Below, piece after piece: positions 23,501 to 24,115 of a DNA stretch of 24,115 nt (positions are counted from its first letter, which is position 1; each line of letters starts with the position of its first letter). The translations under genes were made by a program, and so were the position numbers. Under the pieces are notes generated by a model. That model was not told the origin of the DNA, did not search any database, and saw only the letters and a list, made by a program, of their open reading frames with translations. Source of the stretch: a virus; IMG/VR virus record IMGVR_UViG_3300006101_000064, positions 1-24,115 of that record; one strand, written 5' to 3'.

Positions 23501-23993
23501 TTGCGCCAACACCACCAAAGAATGCTCCAAGCCCTGCGCCAACACCCGCTGACAATAAACTTTCACCAGCGTTAGCAACACCTTGTCCCACCATATAAGG
23601 CAGGTACTCTGTTATAAAACCGTTGACGCTATCATTCCATGCAACTTTAGCTTGTAAAGGTTCTTCTTCTTTTTTAGCTTCCTCCATACCCTTTAAGCCA
23701 TTAGCAATCATGTCGTGGCTAAAGTCACCTTCACCTGCTAATTTTTGTATGCCAGCTCCAGTTATAACTTTGGCAGCATTCCATAGTTCTTTAGTTTGTG
23801 GGGCATAAGCTTTAATACCACGAACAAATGCGCTACTATCATCTTGATCGGCTACGGCTGCAGGGTGAACATTATCAACAGTAGGCTTAGTATCCCAAGG
23901 AGCAGGACCGGCCATGCCACTTGGGTGTTGTTCCCAAGGCGCAACTTCATCTTCTTTAGTTGCTGCTTGTTCCCACGGCGCAAGTTGAGCCAT
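17565..23993 (-). CDS. Giant polyvalent virion/ejection-type protein, 2142 aa
   Basis: The start at 23993 has SD GGAAAG and a TAATG overlap with the upstream gene. The N-terminus repeats APWEQ (5-9, 18-22) and APWD (31-34). About 165-195 is Gly-rich and hydrophobic. About 400-470 is a disordered linker. About 495-600 resembles a GNAT acetyltransferase (NRNKGAG at 539-545, YARNGFE near 585). About 600-820 is charged coiled coil. HESTH at 960-964 with E1015/E1019 downstream looks like a zincin. The C-terminal 1000 residues hold helical stretches, hydrophobic segments near 1575 and 1850, and an RGNYRNILLQFKMYPQQM block typical of large polyvalent phage proteins. It probably enters the host with the DNA, like T7 gp16-type internal proteins. 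The domain calls are by motif; no transglycosylase or polymerase motif was seen. Confidence 0.7.
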   Translation of the reverse strand: MAQLAPWEQAATKEDEVAPWEQHPSGMAGPAPWDTKPTVDNVHPAAVADQDDSSAFVRGIKAYAPQTKELWNAAKVITGAGIQKLAGEGDFSHDMIANGLKGMEEAKKEEEPLQAKVAWNDSVNGFITEYLPYMVGQGVANAGESLLSAGVGAGLGAFFGGVGAIPGGLAGIAEKQLVKQGVKKLAEEVAEKEGTKAGIKFVADSAKKLMLSKGSMLGMATQAAFHGVGEPGSRAIEEIQNKNPNADIAQELNFTKLAPAMAIHAGADFLSERFGLGALSGLDAAGKNLLYDVAKVYAASTAKEIPPELAQQWAERFGAGLDTADLDAMKEYIETVVGTFVQGIPMSGLGGIRGYLANNRIRNQIADIVKPDFVAQYGKEPTKEELSNYIDKHIEARNKIQEEQNAAGNTGDNTGVTQPGIPTSEGITSQRGTEPGLETNAQSNVVGSEQPADQTGRGTQPSTAELNTEQVGALQPKETQEQETFESKPARVNDRGAYLPSVTKGQEPLATAGFKVLDEDNDLSDDLIGATMITGMDVANRNKGAGTKLLSAITNWADTNDKTLVLVPAAQPDASLGGLNQEQLKDWYARNGFEDRVDYMVRVPNQEQTKETPSEEEQAALQDELDQELNQNQEPTDEEIADKLLEQSQLEEEQRKQDEEELGEPTPEQVETEQEAKKLEPMSSTEEKLRHISQTPRIEELPADLQNNPIVQQYHDLFNQAVAIGSGENIDREAKAEVTKKLQELKPQLPVNHPARIAMGKTEQQLKKGLDKKEKKSKSSSPKVQNADINTLEATVHPVVDDAIRSNDFRGALKGIVRYGGEYFSKLADRLLGLNFTVNIGYDITNKVLENFLSHTAVQRNQVEAYLQLNYHHIWDRYFNEANFDPSINPILLKAEAYNRLMDGRIRVPNKSLMEQAKVAYKSLDEAVGSLAAAGFYYEGSIALNNSLNGGVTTNYVLMHESTHAAVSDLMLHPEKLNPEQRRAYYNLVALYHNTVKQLKGTPHAEQYGLLNLHEFIAEAFSNRDFQKILRSLYAENKTNQSTWSKFIQYISKLIGVDNVLFQTMANTDVLFSAREESTTNVNTFNPGTAIPQNSISLDNTSKFEDEKQPKIAKSIAAKKGKFRANTAERTGMLGTIGDLIRSHTPWSKVNKRKFVSNLASVREEYRRALLGALTLDQLSDLVGDNIPQFKDYVKEVDAMIYTRNKILAEGDTAIKLWSQLIQSNPDKAQQLHEVMLNATIDQIEADTTGPAHDAANWHNVDKRFKDAWNKMVDGTEDGRTALKIYREVRDFYKRRMDEYIAIQAERTHARLKSEGLSEKEINDELVKLKNNIAKDALKIYFPLKRFGEFWLQTGKGKSKTFQQFETAGARDDAYEQELERLIKKEKGKSTFIKGTSDEEVLRQVEENGDIQAGNNFSEILNSNLSDWAHLESLKSLVDKSTEDILGSSDAKVLADPIGALRDQVKDQLGQMYLELMPNESIRKMFMHRENIPGASIDMLRAFEVSRLRMAYQRSRFEHLPQLFTDLRSAQVRLKSLPAREALKYRDYVHELELNLKTAILNPPKQSGIVTALNQFGFINFLTAPASFMINLLGVGGVWAPAANARYGLKNTASAFAKFNRMLGGTGFVNETSGRYEFLSLARANMEGMDVKDKNGNSIGKTYADVYQDGVRRGTIDVTLSHEAAQIGEKPSNQYTGRWNKIMYYASLPFHASEKYMRETTFMATFELAYNKALDAKTHDGKQRYTAEQAYQTAIQEADALVKKTLFNYNTTNKPRYFRGNYRNILLQFKMYPQQMTVLMFRTLQKSLGDGMQAELIAYEREMRNSPHKEELMKAKIKELESIKREARDQFLGMMGMAFLTSGMTGLPFWFIFSGIASAFHAAFGDSDEPFDAENWFKNWCFKHLGGFTGEILSRGALSTVSGLNFADRMSTNLPDLWFQDVRKGKDDLTTLQNTMMSLLGPSAGALVTYAEALDRFNQGHTERAIETAMPSAIKNVMTGLRYLSEGQALTMKGDTLMEEVPARLALAQMLGFTPDKIAQAQKANIEMKNAEQEIIARHNDLLNAFFIALDSGDTYMMDKVIAKIVHFSQTNPGKAITPDALTNSIKTRYKNRALSNITGGMGIDKRMIPQLEGWRNYANEE
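22595..22780 (-). CDS. Nested out-of-frame ORF with full Shine-Dalgarno, 61 aa (speculative)
   Basis: Inside the giant gene, on the same strand but in a shifted frame, AGGAGG (22792-22787) is followed by 6 nt and ATG. The product is helical and amphipathic (LEITPELLSQAFLHLRGLL near the start, KVMWWEVNSLLIKLEEE near the end). In the giant frame the same bases encode a Gly/Thr/Asn/Gln-rich linker. Against it, third codon positions in this frame are G/C-rich, unlike neighbouring genes, while the giant frame keeps the usual A/T-rich third positions, and the SD could arise by chance from codons for Gln-Glu-Glu. Confidence 0.25.
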   Translation of the reverse strand: MQQEILEITPELLSQAFLHLRGLLPNEELSQDLKQMPKVMWWEVNSLLIKLEEERNQALLN

Positions 23994-24115
23994 TATTTAA
24001 CTTTCCAATTTTCTTGTTTAGATGGATCACCACCTTGGAATACATAAGTTTTACCGTTGTAAGGTTTTTCTGTACCTACAAGTATAGATCCAAGCGTTGA
24101 CTGTGGCGCGGTTGT
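23993..24115 (-). CDS. C-terminal end of an upstream minus-strand gene (partial)
   Basis: 41 codons, including the stop, are visible before the window ends. The product ends in YNGKTYVFQGGDPSKQENWKVK; a Gly/Lys/aromatic tail like this does not identify a family. Its TAA overlaps the ATG of the giant gene, so the two are co-translated and probably both virion genes. Confidence 0.6.
   Translation of the reverse strand, partial: TTAPQSTLGSILVGTEKPYNGKTYVFQGGDPSKQENWKVK

Noticed and set aside
22906-23598. 230-codon + strand open frame antisense to the giant gene
   Set aside because: It is Ser/Pro/Ala-rich with no domain, has no good SD and lies opposite a clear coding frame; a mirror of the Gly/Ala-rich region.

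Overview
The window is part of a tailed-phage (Caudoviricetes) genome, or an integrated relative of one. From the left edge to about 17.5 kb, every gene lies on the + strand. They are packed with ATGA or TAATG stop-start overlaps, many are under 110 codons, and the recognisable ones are replication, nuclease and chaperone-like genes. At 17.5 kb this block meets, head to tail-end, a minus-strand block that starts with a 2142-residue virion-type protein. The DNA is AT-rich (roughly 40% G+C by eye). Small-protein signatures such as GGTHY (DUF3310), GEPVG...PLYTH, EREECAK and GGKGSKQRP are common in phages of Proteobacteria, so a proteobacterial host is a reasonable inference, not a demonstrated one.

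Layout. (a) 1-4336: the end of a MoxR-type AAA+ ATPase, a DUF2201-type metallopeptidase/VWA protein, a small unknown, a ribbon-helix-helix-like protein, a probable DUF3150 protein and an unknown 289-residue protein. This looks like a phage-borne MoxR-VWA module. (b) 4337-4613: a dense non-coding region with an extended -10 promoter, a candidate structured RNA ending in an intrinsic terminator, a 27-bp palindrome, a second dyad and a sigma70-like promoter. (c) 4614-8092: VRR-NUC nuclease, two tandem paralogous small proteins, a family A DNA polymerase with 3'-5' exonuclease, and a RecB/Cas4-like nuclease with four Cys. (d) 8089-10701: a run of about a dozen small genes, including single-pass membrane peptides, two small zinc-binding proteins and a DUF3310 protein. 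(e) 10713-12884: HNH protein, PD-(D/E)XK nuclease and SNF2-type helicase. (f) 12946-17487, behind its own promoter: an unknown protein, a Cys-rich protein with an SSB-like acidic tail, a small HTH protein, a 940-residue PrimPol-DUF927 primase-helicase and a small basic protein, then a terminator. (g) 17565-24115, minus strand: the giant polyvalent virion/ejection protein and the tail end of the gene before it.

How the parts fit: the primase-helicase, PolA, SNF2 helicase, candidate ssDNA-binding protein and three or four nucleases make a nearly self-contained replication and recombination set; no RNA polymerase or ligase gene is visible here. A near-identical 27-bp palindrome recurs before the VWA gene, before the DUF3150 gene and in the 4.5-kb regulatory region. 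It could be a shared operator (the RHH-like gene ends inside one copy) or a repeated RNA hairpin. Other unusual points are a repeated 27-nt stop-start junction linking three small genes, a nested out-of-frame ORF with a full Shine-Dalgarno inside the giant gene, and the candidate RNA at 4.35-4.49 kb.
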